Shown here: positions 1 to 12,049 of the stretch, in pieces
Layout: each line of letters opens with the position of its first letter
Position numbering within the stretch: the stretch's first letter is position 1
Assembly: GCF_025602895.1 (NCBI RefSeq)
Contig: NW_026516326.1
Coordinates: forward strand, 62,001-126,000
Length of the DNA stretch: 64,000 nt
Source: Polychytrium aggregatum
Lineage: Eukaryota > Chytridiomycota > Chytridiomycetes > Polychytriales
Direction of reading: 5' to 3'
The notes under the pieces: model-generated
The model's database searches: none
Told to the model about the DNA's origin: nothing
Seen by the model: only the letters and a program-made list of their open reading frames with translations
Position numbers and translations under genes: made by a program

Positions 1-2663
1 CGGGACGGTGGAGGCAGCGCCTTGGCTGCCCTGAGACTGAGCTGTCGAGCCGCTGGACATGATAATGTTGATTTTCTTGGTTCTGGACGGAGGAGAAGGA
101 GGAGGAGGAGGAGGGGGAAGGAAGGAACAATACCCCCACCCATGACGAATTAGGTTTTGAAGTTGGTGATACACGAGGCAAGGCAGACCAAGGTGGAGAG
201 CGGCGAGCGTGAGCAGAAGGGCAGCCAAAGAAGGGAATGGGTCGATGGAGAAAGGTGGGAGCGGAGTGCAGACTGTGGACGGCTGTCGTACCCGGACTCG
301 GCTCCCTTGCGCTCTGGAGATCGGGTTCTGGAGGTGTTTCCACCGGTGCTCGAGGCTGCTGGGGCGTCCTGGTACCCGCTCGAGCCTGATGTTGGGACAC
401 AGCGGGACACGTCAGAACGACCAGGATATCGAATGCGGATTGCAAGGTATAGTGCGCAAAAAGTGCATACCTCGCGCCGAGTCGCTGTTACTGTATGAGT
501 CGCTTCCGAATAGGCCGTAGCGACTCCCGCCCGAGGAGAAGCTGGGGCCAGAGCTGAAACCGGAGCTGAAGCCCGATCCGCCCTCGACGCCCTTGTATTT
601 GTTGCGGTTCTCCTTGGCCTTTCGACGCTCGTCTTGGATGCGCTGGGTGTCGGACAGAAGCTCGGCAATCTCCTTTGCGCGGTTGCGAACTATCCAAGAG
701 AGCGGAAAGGCACACGATCGAATAAGCCGCTGGGGTATCAAGGAAGAAGGACACAGCACCCGGGTGACCAAGCAACCCAACAACAACGGCAATGAACGTC
801 CCCGGAAGCCAAATCTGCCTCCAGTCACTGGCACTGACCGTTGATGCCCTGGTCCTTGCCCTTTTCGTCAATGTAAGAAAAGTTCTTGAGGGCCTTGACC
901 TCGTAAATGTGCTCGCGGCTCGAGTCCACGACCTTCTCGGAGCCGTTCTTGACGAGGTACTCGAGCAGCTGCAATGCCTGTCGACGGCGAGAGCGAATCC
1001 ATTGCATCAGTCTGAGCCGCGGAGGGAGGGGAGAGACGAGCCCAGAGGTTGTCTCAAACGACACGCGGCGCTGCGCTGTTCCATCGCTGGTCGCTTGAGC
1101 CGTCCGTGGATATGCGTGTGTGCATCGGCGAGTGAGTCCAGGCCTGGACCGATCATCACCTTGTAGGTCATTCTCCAGTTCGATCCGGTGTTTTGCATCT
1201 GCTTGAAGATCATGTCGACGATCTCGTTCATGTGCACGCTAACAGTGGCGTTGGTGTATAGGCGGCCAGGGAGGGAGGATCCAAAAGCAGAACAGAGTCA
1301 GCAGGGACAAGCAGATGGAGCTCGAATGGAAATCCGCGGTCCCGGGTTTTGGATTTGCAAATCCAAGCAGACACAGCCACACAAGCAGCACATATTGGCT
1401 TCCAAGGCCTCTGCAAACGAATCCGGGGGGGGGTTTGCTTTTGAAAGTGCTTCTGCCCGGCTGCAGCACACGAGCGCGACGCTTACTAGTGGTTAGTTCC
1501 TTTTCGGAGGAGGGGGTGGGGTGGGGTCGAAGATGGCAGATATTTCCATCGAACGTTGATAGAAAAGAAGGTCGTCAGAACAACGCTGGACCCGGGCGCA
1601 AGAACGAAACAGAAGATTTGGGAGGGGCTTACCTTGCGCAATTTCCTGCATCAGTGTCGAGCTCGCGCCCCCTGGTTGCGGTTCGCCAAAGCAGCGTTCG
1701 GAGCAGATGGTTGCAGTGGATTGTATATGATTGAATATGATTGTATATGATTGCAGTGAATTGTATATGATTGCAGTGGAATGTAGCGAATTGTAGCGAT
1801 GGACGGAAAGAGTGTCGTTTGTGAGCCAGGGAAATAATGGGCAAATGGGCAGATGAGAAGAAACGGGCGAATGGGGCCAATTGTAACATCAAGGCTATCG
1901 GAATCGAGACCGGCGTGTGTTTGGGTGCTGACGGTGGCTTGTTTGGGACCGATGGCTTGGATCTCTGGTGAAACCCTTGAGGGCTCGATGGATGGTGAAA
2001 TCGGATTCCCGTGCCGTGCATGGACAACAGCCGGTTCCCTCGCCTCGGATGCCTCGGATGCCTCGAGCGAACGAGCTTCGATCCAGTCTTGTGTCCCACC
2101 AGAGTCGAGCTCTCGCTGTTTCAAATCCACAGCGGCCGGATGGCTGGCTTGCTCGCTGACGGGCTTGCTGGCGGGGAGTGGAGGTTCTTGTGCTGCGGCC
2201 TCAAATATCTCTTGATCCTTTCGCAAGTCCTCCACCACGCCGTCTTCCTGCTTCTTCTTCGTCTTCTTCTTCTTCATTCACCCCTACTTCGGTCGCAAAC
2301 ACCCAAGCCCGTGGCCGGAATCCAACACGGACGATAATCCCCTCCGCGAAGCGACTCTCATTCGGGTTGCCTCCTCCTCCCGTGCGGTCGCGAAGAAAGT
2401 CCCCCGTTCCCCTCCCCTCCCCCCCCCAAAAAAAAGAGACGGCTGAGAACAACAAAATAACACAAGGAGCAAGCGATCGAAAAATACACAGAGAGAAAGA
2501 GGTTTATATATATATAGAAAGAGAGAGGCGACCTACATGGCTCGTTGTTGGTGGCCTCGACGACCTTGGCCTGCCACTCGGTGTAGTTCATCACGACGGC
2601 CTTGACCTTGTTGGCCATGGCCGTCAAGTTGGTCATATCAAAGTAGTTTGTGATTTTGTCCAT
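1..2663 (-). CDS. Epsin (ENTH-domain clathrin adaptor), 3' end outside window
   Basis: Epsins bind PI(4,5)P2 through an N-terminal ENTH domain and recruit clathrin and cargo at endocytic or Golgi/endosomal membranes. The start is the ATG at 2663 (MDKITNYF). Exons by phase agreement: 2663-2537, 1671-1633, about 1238-1160, 977-839, 689-471, 385-292 and 52 to beyond 1. The exons read as a near-complete ENTH domain: EATNNEPWGASSTLMQEIAQ, then NEIVDMIFKQ, ALQLLEYLVKNGSEKVVD, NFSYIDEKGKDQGINVRNRA, AELLSDTQRIQDERRKAKEN. It is followed by a Gly/Ser-rich tail, as in the Ent3/epsinR-type fungal proteins. The first intron is long (865 bp). The join between the second and third exon is unresolved: the canonical AG at 1239 gives a frame one base off and lacks about five residues expected in the domain. 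The clathrin- and ubiquitin-binding tail lies mostly outside the window. Confidence 0.9.
1718..1785. repeat. AT-rich tandem repeat in epsin intron 1
   Basis: Imperfect copies of gattgtatatgattgcagtg lie in tandem just upstream (transcript sense) of the exon 2 acceptor. No coding meaning is seen. Confidence 0.75.
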
Positions 2664-3363
2664 GGCTCGGGCAGATACAGCGTCGCTTGAGCACAGTATA
2701 AAGGGGAGGGGCGCTGGTCGAGACAGAGGGCGACGGGCCGGGTGTGCAAGTGGAGGGCAGGGCAGGTCAAGGCAGGTCAAGGCAGGGCAGCGCGAAAGGC
2801 ACGTCGAGACCAGCAGGCAGAGAGAAAGGCAAGGGGAGTCGAGCCGGCGAGGAGCGAGGACGCGCATTTGGAGAGCGAGAAGAGAGCGAGAGAGCGAGAA
2901 CGGATCCGGATGGCGGAAATCGGATCGAGGCACCGCCGGACAGCCGATTCCAAGGGACGGCAACGATATGCATCGCGATCGAGGGAGGGACGCCGACAAG
3001 ATGCGCACGCGCATATATTCAATCGGCGAGGGTGCAGCGTCGCCGCTGGATTCTCGGATTTCAAAGCGAATGGGTCGAGGAGCAAATGTCGATGGATAGC
3101 AAAATGTATTATGGACCAACACAGCGCAAAGCCAGGCCCGAGAGCGACCGAGGCGCGGCGACTGCAGTTAAAAGAGGCAGATGCACTCTAGTATACAAAA
3201 AGCACCAGGCTCTTCGATATATGAATGAAAGCGTGTGAATGGGACAAGATTGGGGATGGGGGAATCGAGAGAAGGAAAAGGCCAGCTATTCAGAAATGGG
3301 AGAAGCACACAGCACAGCGACGGAAGAGAGTCCAAAAACGGCCACTTAACATGCCAAGGTTGC
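2664..3363. other. Intergenic, epsin promoter side
   Basis: About 700 bp between the epsin start and the stop of the next minus-strand gene. The plus strand is strongly A/G-rich, so the transcript sense is pyrimidine-rich. Open frames here have skewed composition and no recognisable domain. No RNA gene was recognised. Confidence 0.6.
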
Positions 3364-4589
3364 TCATGACGACGCCACCGACGTGCGGTCCTGCTTGTGC
3401 AGATATCCCGACTCGGGGCTGAGAGGCGGCCAGTACGACGAGCGCTCGCTGGGGTAATGCCGCGAGGGCATCGACGGCGAGACCGAGGCGTCTTCTTCAT
3501 GCGACAGCAGCGAGTCAATCGAGATGCGGCGATGCGGGCGAGATCGGTACGGCGGGGTGATGGACTTTTCGATGCGCGAGGGAGCGTCGCGGGAGCTCTG
3601 GGTGCGCCAGAGGGATTTCGGAAAGTACAGGGTCGACGGTGGCTGGGTCGGCGAGGCTGTGAGCGTTGCGGAGCGAGGGGTGGCGCTTCGATATTCTGGA
3701 TAGTATTCATGGCGATGGCCCTGGTCGTTGTGGACAGGCCGTTGATGGTGGTGGTAGCTGGGGGCGCTGTGGAGATAGCCGTGGCTCGAGGGCCTTGATT
3801 CGTACTGAGGGGTTCAGCCAAGGCGAGAAGGAAGCGACACAGGCAGACAACGAAGTCAGCACATTGCGTGGAATGTAGCGCAAAAGGCACACAGATCAAA
3901 GGCAAGAAAGGTCGCACGCGGTTGTCAAGGGAGGGAAGCCGTATAATGGCAGGACGACCTACCTCGATCGAGGGGCTCTTCTTTGAGGCAGCTTCGAGAA
4001 TGTGCGGCGGACAGTCGAGAGTGAAGGGCTCCAGGAAACCCGTGCGGATGGCCCACTCATGACCAAACTCGTTGAGGTCCAGAAGCATCTCGGCAAATTC
4101 AGGATGGGTGCACTTGTGCCGCACGTTGATTGGACTTGGGTGCGACGGCAGGTAGAAAGTGGCCGATGAAGGACGGGAGGAACGGTCTGCGGGCGAGTAC
4201 GGCAGGCTAGAGTGGGAGGCACCACCAAAGGTGTCGGAGTGAACGAGCGGGTGCGCCGGAGCCTCGAGGGCGAAAACGGATCGCGGAGGCGAACACAGGT
4301 CCATCAGCAGAACCATCTTGGCCTTGGTCGCCGTCTGAAGCCAAAGACGCCAGATTTTGGACTTTTGATCAGAGACGGAAGAGTTGGAGGCGTCTTCGAG
4401 ACGGGTCCGGACGGTGGTCAGGGCATGAGTGGAGAAGCGGTAGCCGTGCGGATAGCGCTGCAGATCCAACAGGGTCTGGAGGAGCTGGTCGAGGTATCGC
4501 GAGTAGGACTCGCCCTGGTGCCTCGAGTCGAAGCGATGCTTCTGGGCGAGCTTGAGGTTCACGGCGTGAGTGCGCGAGTTGGTAGCCAT
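3364..4589 (-). CDS. Hypothetical protein, about 355 aa, two exons
   Basis: Start ATG at 4589 (MATNSRTHAVNLKLAQKH). Exon 1 is 4589-3963, ending in phase 0 at GAG|GTAGGT; exon 2 is 3804-3364, ending in a TGA after SVASS. The N-terminal about 120 residues look folded and helical (QGESYSRYLDQLLQTLLDLQ, SKIWRLWLQTATKAKMVLLM). The second half of exon 1 carries HKCTHPEFAEMLLDLNEFGH. The C-terminal 145 residues are rich in His, Tyr, Ser and Pro (SYHHHQRPVHNDQGHRHEYY) and look disordered. I do not recognise the family. The coding claim rests on one long open frame with non-skewed composition, good splice sites and phase agreement. Its 5' flank is the gene-poor 4-kb stretch. Confidence 0.65.
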
Positions 4590-5721
4590 GGGGGAGAGGT
4601 GTGCGCTGGTTTGAGGCGGATGGGTGGGTGCGATGAACAAATGGAAGGTTTTCGGCAGAGTCGGGTGCGTGTGAGGCAGGGAGCGGCTCTGAAACAGGAC
4701 AGTCGGAGAGAAAGAATCCGACAAAAAAAGGGTTCGGGATAAAGGAAGGAGGGCAGCCGAGACTGGGAGGGAAGGGAAGACGTGCACAACTGACTGGGAG
4801 GGTGAATCACGAAATTTCCGAACCCCGAAAAAATGGATTCAGAGCGATAGGGAGAGCGAGGGGGCGACGGGGGAGGGCAGACAGGCGAGGAGGATCCGAT
4901 GAATCGAGCTTTGACTGGTACAAAAGCAAGAGGGGAAGCCGGTCAGGAGATACAATCAGGAAGGGCGGCAACGGAGAGAGAGAGAGCACAGGCGGGGCCT
5001 GGGATGTTCAGCAGACAGAGATGGTTGGCGCTTGATAGGGTTGTGGAGACAAGCCAGGGTCGGATCAGGCCAAGGGGAGAAACGGGCTGACAAGCATTCA
5101 AGAGCAGGAGAGCGAAAGTGCAAACAGGAGATTGCAGGCACGGACAGGGCCAAAGCGAGCGGCGAGCAGCAGGGGGGGGGAAGCGAAAGGGATTCGATTG
5201 AATGGGATGCAGATGGGTCCAGGAACGTGATGGGGCTGGCCAGGAAGGGAGTGAAAGCCAGCAGCACGCAGGGGGCAAAGGAACGGCCGAGAGGAAAACG
5301 GACGAGCAAAAGATGGAGGTGCAACGGGGCGAGGGGAAAGTTCGAGAATATAACCGCCGAAGAGCGGGTCGAGGACGGGGACGTGCAGAGGCCGAATTGG
5401 AAGGCGAACGAGTGATTGGCGGGTCGGCGGCGGAGGCGTGGAACGGACGGAAAAGGGCAGTGGGGAGCCCTTGTTGACACGGCAAGCAGTCTTGTATCCA
5501 ACACGCGGACAGGACAAGCAACAACTGGGGCGCACAACAGCGGCAGCAGCAAGGGATCGCTGGCGGTGGGGCGTCCAAAATGGAATCCTGGGGGGAAACA
5601 AGGGCGTCCGGAGGGCGATCGAGAAGACGGAATGGCCACAAAGAGGGGCGAGAGAGAGCAAGGGCGATTGAATGAGTTGGCGTTGAAGAGCGGGGGGAGA
5701 CACAGGAAGCGAGAGCGAGAG

Positions 5722-5791
5722 AGCGATGGAGTGATAGAACAGGGCGATGGAGTGATAGAGAACAGGGCGATGGAGTGATAGAGAACAGGGC
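5722..5791. repeat. About 24-bp tandem repeat, three copies
   Basis: Three copies of a unit built on gcgatggagtgatagagaac in the gene-poor region; the first copy is slightly shorter. Confidence 0.8.
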
Positions 5792-7932
5792 AATCGAGGC
5801 GGCAGCGGTGAGGGTCTCGGTCGATGCAGACAGGACAAGTTGCCAGCCAGGATCGTCAGTCTCGGCCGATGACCCGAGTTGCGGCAAACGTGTTGGGAGG
5901 GCGTGCTCGCCGTCGAGCGAGCCCAAGCCGAGATCGAGACCGAGACCGAGACCGAGCCGAGAAGGCGGCGGGGAGGGCGGCAGGGATGCTGCTGTACAAC
6001 TGGGAACGGAAGGATACAGACCGCGAACAGTCCAACCGACTCAGCGGCGACACAGGGACGCTCAATGAACACCAGCGAGGACAGCTGACGCAAGCGCGGC
6101 CCGCAAGGCGAATGCCATCGTGACCAGCGACCACCCCCCACGGGCGACGCTTGGCAGCGCAATCCATCCCCGGCCCATCACTGGGGCAGCTCGACGAGCG
6201 AACAGAGCCGATCACGGCTGGACGGCCACATGCAGAAGGCGGTCTGATCCGAACGCAGACGTCCTTCTCTCTTCCCGCAGACGCCATCCGATCCGGTCTG
6301 AGACCCGACCCAGCCTGCCCCCCCCCGGCGAGAACGCAGCGAGGACGCAGCGAGAAGCGGCAGCCGGTGACACATCGTGCGTGCCGTGTGTGTGTGTGCG
6401 CGCTGCCACACAAGGCCGGGGGCGGCGTGGTGCGCACACGCGCCGAGGCTGGCGCGCCGTTGTTTCTGTACAGACATGATCGAATGTCGCTGTACAGCAG
6501 AGGAATGTTCAGCGACGGCCAGCCCGCACGCCCGCGCAACCCGCACAGCCCGTGCGGATGCCAAGAACTCGCCGCCGCCCAATCAGCGGCCGCTGGATCG
6601 CCGCGCCCTGCCAGCAAGGCGGTCCCAATCGCGGCTGCGCAGCCCCGCCGTGCGACCGCGCGAATCCTTCTGCGCGGCGGATACCCTGCGTGCGAGCGAC
6701 GCCACTCCGCCGCCATCCCGCTCTGGCAGTGCGTCATTGGCCAGCGCTGCGTCGCAAACGTGCCCCCGCTGCGCTGTATCTGTGCCGATCTGTGCCACCG
6801 CCTGCGCGGGCCTGTGTTCTGCGTCTGTCCGCGTGGCCGCCGCAGATTCGGCTTGTGTGCGACCGTTCGGCGCCGTCGAGCCAAACAGCAGATGGTCGAA
6901 GCACACCGCAAGAACAACCGCGGCTGTCATCGGGGCCGGCGGCGTCGCTTGCGTGCTGGTCCTGTCGCTTGCCTGCTCGCTCTCCGTCAAACATCGCCCC
7001 CGTCAGAGCCACCTCCCCGCCTGCACCGCTTGCACCGCCTGCACCGCCTGCACCGCTGCCCCGAGCCGTGCGGTGCTCCGCCAGTTGGTTCCGCGTTCCG
7101 AAGGACCGGCGCCCGCACAACCAACCCGCACAGCTCCTGCTCAGTCCAGGCCCGCGACCATCCTGTTCAATCAATGGCCTCGGCAGCACCGCTTTGACTC
7201 ATGCAAGTCCTTTGCTCAGATCGCACAACCGATTCTGTCCTTGGCGCCGCAGTGCCCCCTCGCTTGCCTGCCCGCCTTGTCCTCGGCCCTCCGGTTCCTG
7301 GCGACACACATTCGCTTCTATACATCTGCTGCTGCCCCCCACTCGGCTCGCTGCTCAGTCGCCATGCACCAATCGCAGCCGGCCTCCGTTTGTTTGCTGC
7401 CCAGTCCGGCCACAGCGGGGATCCCGTGTACCGCCTTCGATTCCACCTCTGACCGGCTGTTCTGCGCATGTATCGCGCCTGTGTAGCTGCTGCGGGGCTC
7501 CTTGCTCCCTATCCACGCTCCATCTCCGGGCCTTTCCTCCCTCCTCATTTGTGGCCGCTATCCCACCCCGGTCGCCTTCCGGATTCGTGCTTGTCCCTCG
7601 TCTCGACGTGTCTGTGGTGGACTCTTTCCTTCCCCTGCTGCCGGATTGGCTCGCCGCGACGAGTTCTGTTCCCGACGCCGCCTCCCATGACGTTGTCATC
7701 TGGTCGCTGCAAGGTGCCACCTGGCCTCGCTTGTCCAGCTTGGATCGCACAGCCGGTCATCCGTGTCGGTGGTCTTTCGACTTCCACAAAACAGCCTGGA
7801 ACAAACGAGAAAGACCTTGGTCTGCTGTGCAACCTGCCGCGCCAAGAGGGAAAAGGGACATGTACATCGCAGCGTGTTCCCACGGCCTTTTGTTGCCAGC
7901 TTGTTTATGGATTTGTGTGACGCTTCTGCTCT

Positions 7933-7993
7933 CATTGCTCCATTGCTCCTATTGCTCCTACTGCTCCTATTGCTCCTATTGCTCCTGTTGCTG
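7933..7993. repeat. 9-bp tandem repeat (ctattgctc type)
   Basis: Five or more imperfect copies of a 9-bp pyrimidine-rich unit in the gene-poor region. It translates to Cys/Ser/Tyr repeats in the spurious frames. Confidence 0.75.
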
Positions 7994-8562
7994 TTCACCT
8001 TGCCGTGCTTGGCATGTCCTTCCAACAACAACAACAACCCCTGCACTCTTTCGCTGCTGTCCGCCCTGCTTTTCCCCCGGTGCCACTTCCACCAACTTCC
8101 CCCCGGCATGGTCCTGCCTTTCTTTCTGTGCTGGTCATCTGCCGGTTCCCCATCAACCTGCCCCCCCCCACCACAACTGCATCTTGCTTCTTCGGCCCCT
8201 CGCTCTGGCTGGCGGTCTGCCCAGAGCCGCGCGTGACCCTGAGGGCTTCGTCCCATGACTCAGGTTTCCGTCCTCTGCTCCTTCGGGCTTTGTTCGCCGT
8301 GTTCACCCAAACTGGATCGGGGCTTCTTCTTTCCTCTCTTCCCCCCTCCTTCATCCCGCCATACCCGTGCTGATCGCGTCGGCAGGACAGGTCTGGTGGA
8401 TTGCTGTGGTTGAGGGTCCGGCCCAGACCCCGAGCAGAACAGTCGATGCTTCCTCCCCGCCTCGTCCGATGCGAGCTCGCTGGAGAGGGTGCAGTGGAGT
8501 GCAGTGGAGTGGAGGGGGCGAGGGCGATGGTGCTTCCCTCCGATCGAATCGTGTTCGCCGCA

Positions 8563-11500
8563 TTACTTTTGCCGGTGCTGGCTCAGGAACTGCTCTGCCT
8601 CGTCCAGATCCTCTGGCTTTGTCTGGGCCAGCGGTATCGTTGCAGGCAAGTCGGATATCCAGGACCATGGACGGCCAGAACAGCGTTTGGTTCATTCGTT
8701 CGGGAGGGGGAATCGTTGATCATTCGAAACAGATGAATATATGAGGTGTCAGCCATTCGGATCGGTCTGGTGCTGTTTGCTCTCTGGCCGATGCACACCA
8801 TTCTATCAGAGGGTCTGGTCATCTCTTGCCCGTACCTTGTCGTTTTCGACGGCTGATTTGTAGTATCGTGCCGCCGCCGCCACGTCCCCGGCCGACAGAC
8901 TGTACTGCGCCAGGCGAACCAGCACGCCAGGATCCATGTCGATTCCCGCCAGCGATCGCTTGTAGCATCGAACGGCGTCGTCGTGCCGATCGCTCTCCTC
9001 ATAGCACTTGCCCAGAGCCACCCAGAAGCGGCCATCTTCGGGTCTGCCATTTGCAAGCAAAGTTTGAGCGTGGGCGCGTGAGTTCGTCGGGTGTGGGAAT
9101 CTGTCGCAGCCGAATCGTAGCCTCCCCTCCCCACCCCTGACTGCTTTCGTGTGTCTTTCCCTGCAGCACAGCAGTCGCCATTGCAACCATGGCTGAGGGG
9201 CGAATGTCTGCCTACCGAATCGTCACGGCCTTGGTGTAGTAATAGATCGCATACGAGGGCATCCGCAGCATTTCGTATGCCTGACCCAGCCCATACCATG
9301 CTCGATACTCCCGCTCGTTGATGTCTGTTGGGGGGAGGGCAAAGTTACATCAGGCAACGTCAATTGCATTCATGTCTCCCCTCCTGTTCTGACAAACGCA
9401 TTTCGAACCAACTTGATTTTGACCTGCCCTCTTCCCATCGTTCGGTATCGCCAAGCATCAGTGGCACTCCCTTCTCCCCGCCTCCTCATCGAGAGTATCC
9501 ACATACCTATCGCGCGTCGGTATGCTTCGATTGCCGCCTGGAGCAGCTTCAGTTCGACCATTTCATGGCCCATGAGAATGAAGGCTTGGATGTAGTTCCG
9601 ATTCAGTTTCAGCGCTCGCTTACAGTAGAGCACTGCCCGCTCGTGCTCGTCGCGTAGGCTGTAGTAGTTGGCTGATCGAAGCCGTGGCAGGGAAGCAGAT
9701 CATGGACCGGAATCAGCGAGCGCAATTCGCCTCAAATGTATCCAGCTATCTCTCTCCCTCGTTCACAATCCACCGCCGGGCTCCGACTCGTACCAATGAT
9801 GCAGCAGGTCTCTGCCTTGTACTTGTCAATGCCGACAGCATTGTGGGCCAAATAACTCAGCTGGGCACGCTTCTTCATCACAAAGAGGACGTGCGAGTAG
9901 GTGTCCATAAACTCGACCGAGTGCGGGTCGGCCTTTCGCAGCTTCTCGAATGCTACCTCAGCGCGCTCAAAGTCTGCTCCCACAGACAGACAGACAGACA
10001 GACAGGCAGGCAATAGTTGTTGGATCGAGTCAGCCAGAGGTAGTTGAGAAACCGTCGTTCACTCGCTGAACATGCCTCGGATGTACAGCGCTGTTTCAAC
10101 CTTGCCAGATGGCAATGTCCCTAACCCTGCTCCAGCCTTGGCCCCCCCCCGTTATCACTTAACATCGTGCCCTGGCCACCCACCTTGGCTATTGTACAGC
10201 AACATGGCCTTGGCCGCCTGGTTCGGAAGGCTCTCGGGAAAGAGCTTCGTCAGGACCCCGATGCGCTCGTCGGCTTTGTCGTCCAGCAGGTTGAGCTCGA
10301 TCGACAGGTTCAGCAGAAACGCGGTTGTCGTAAAGTGGTTCAGCGATGGAAGTTGCGTCTGAAGCTCATCCAGCTGGATTGTAGCGGTGATGGAGAAGAT
10401 CGAGTGAGCGATACATAGATCATCGGAGCCAGACCTGACTTTCAGCCCTCACTCAATCGAAACGTTGCTGTCTGGCCCCAGATCCATCCATTCAACTCTG
10501 GACACTGTGTTCACCGACACCATCGCTTACCAGTGATACCGAATCCACCACCGATGTCAGCTCGAGCCAGGCGCTCCAGTTGAGCGGATATCGCTGGACC
10601 GACCGGATGAGAGCCGTTCTCGCCAAATCCTTCGCGTTTTGCTTGCTGCAAACCACTCCAAAACTGCCATGCATTTGTCCACGAATCGATTCATCCGTCC
10701 ATTCAGCCCATTCATTCGCAGCCAGTGTGCATGAGTAGAGAGTTGAGAGGGCGGGGCTGCGGTTGCTTCACTGTCTCGTCGAACCTCGATATCATCCACA
10801 AACGCACACCCCATCCATTCCATGCATCCATCCATGCATCTGTCAAGATCGACGCTCACTTACAGGTACAGCAGGAATCCGTCGAGTTCGTCTGCTTCAT
10901 ACATCGGCAGGAGCTCATCGTAAATGCTGCCGAGCTCGCGGTTGGGCTGCTGGCTCTCGAGGGGACCTTGGGGTCCGTCAGCGGACGAAAGGAATGAATT
11001 GACGGAAGAGTTGAGCCGCGAGATGCCCACTGTTGTAAAGATCCGCCATGGCATCTGCGCTAGTATTCGAGGGAGGGAACTCGCTCGCTGTGCTAACAAC
11101 ACCCCCCTCACCCTCATCGCATCAACAGCAACGAACGTTACCTGCGATCGCCAGGCCCTCTTCTTCTTTGCGCTTCTCGCCTCCCTGGAAGACAGATCAG
11201 TGGCGGTGGTGAACAAAACTCGCAGTTCGGCCACCAGATTGTCGCTGCTGCTGTCGCCAGCCTCGATCCCTCGTCGACAATCGCTGATTCACGCACACAC
11301 CCGCCGACTCAGATCAATGTCTTGTTGCTCATCCACCCTATCTGCCGATCTCTCCCCCTCAACAGATCCCCCCTCCCTTTCTTCCTTTGCCCCTCTTGCC
11401 TTGGGATTCCTACCAGCAGTTGCGAGTACAGTCTCAGAAACAGCATCTTTGGATGCTCTGGGCCGCCGGCTTTGCCCTGGCACGACTGCAGGACATGGCT

Positions 11501-12049
11501 GCACCGATCAAACTCTCGCAGGTCAAAGTATGTCCTGGCGAGCAGGTATTCTGAGAAACATGGATGCGTCGAGTCGAGATCGAGCTGCGGCTGGCTACCC
11601 AAGGATTGCTCTAGCATTGACAGGTGGATGGGGGCGATGGGCTGGTCGGCCGAGAAAGCGACAAGCTGTTCAGCAAGCCTGGATAGACGAGGGAATCGAT
11701 GGATGAGCTGTTGAATGCGAAGACACGGCCCTGCATGGAGAAGCCATGGCCTTGGTCATGCCTCGGAATCCGCTGATTGTATCGCGGGCGAGGGCCGGAC
11801 GACCGAGACCACGGCGAGAATTGCCCAGCAACCAGCCAGCAACCAGCCAGCAACCAGCCAGCGACCAGCATCCAGCAACCAGAGGCCGCGGGCTTGAGCT
11901 CACCACTTGGCCGATCGAAACAGGCCGCGGTCCGAGCATTGGACGATCGCCTTTTGGATCCATCGACGCAGCCGCTCGCCATCGCCATCGCCATCGCCAT
12001 CGGCACGGGGCAGATTTGTGCGTGAGTCGGGTGCGTTTATTCTGCTCAT
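8563..12049 (-). CDS. CDC23: APC8/Cdc23, TPR subunit of the anaphase-promoting complex
   Basis: APC8 is a scaffold TPR subunit of the APC/C ubiquitin ligase, acting in the nucleus to drive cyclin B and securin destruction. Twelve exons: 12049-11904, 11678-11414, 11184-11142, 11029-10864, 10663-10531, 10373-10184, 10090-about 10063, about 9973-9794, 9671-9507, 9324-9216, 9043-8836, 8622-8563; about 560 aa, the usual family length. Diagnostic segments include [96 protein letters not shown] and [20 protein letters not shown]. These match the Cdc23 N-terminal domain and successive TPRs. The N-terminus has an [12 protein letters not shown] run encoded by a CGATGG repeat. All junctions agree in phase except exon 7/8, which is one base off with GT-AG sites; a GC donor at 10066 would restore phase. 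Confidence 0.95.
9979..10012. repeat. (ACAG)n microsatellite at APC8 exon 8 acceptor
   Basis: Tetranucleotide run (CTGT on the transcript strand) that ends about 5-10 bases before the acceptor, so it forms the polypyrimidine tract of that intron. Confidence 0.85.
11827..11880. repeat. 11-bp tandem repeat in APC8 intron 1
   Basis: Several copies of accagccagca in the first APC8 intron (11679-11903), close to the donor side. Confidence 0.8.

Larger units (their letters stand above)
4590..8562. other. 4-kb gene-poor GC-rich region with spurious long ORFs
   Basis: No open frame here has believable protein composition, although one plus-strand frame stays open for 568 codons (6552-8258). Translations are dominated by Cys, Pro, Ser and Arg, and several frames are open at once, as expected where A is scarce on one strand. 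From 4.6 to about 5.9 kb the plus strand is purine-rich; from about 7.2 to 8.35 kb it is pyrimidine-rich. The first part is probably the promoter/5' UTR of the minus-strand gene starting at 4589. The rest is unexplained and could hold a noncoding transcript. Confidence 0.55.

Noticed and set aside
5098-6162. 354-codon minus-strand frame
   Set aside because: Composition is dominated by Ser, Pro, Leu and Arg from a pyrimidine-rich strand, overlapping frames are equally open, and no domain is visible.
6377-7486. 369-codon plus-strand frame
   Set aside because: Same composition effect in GC-rich, A-poor sequence; no homologous motif.
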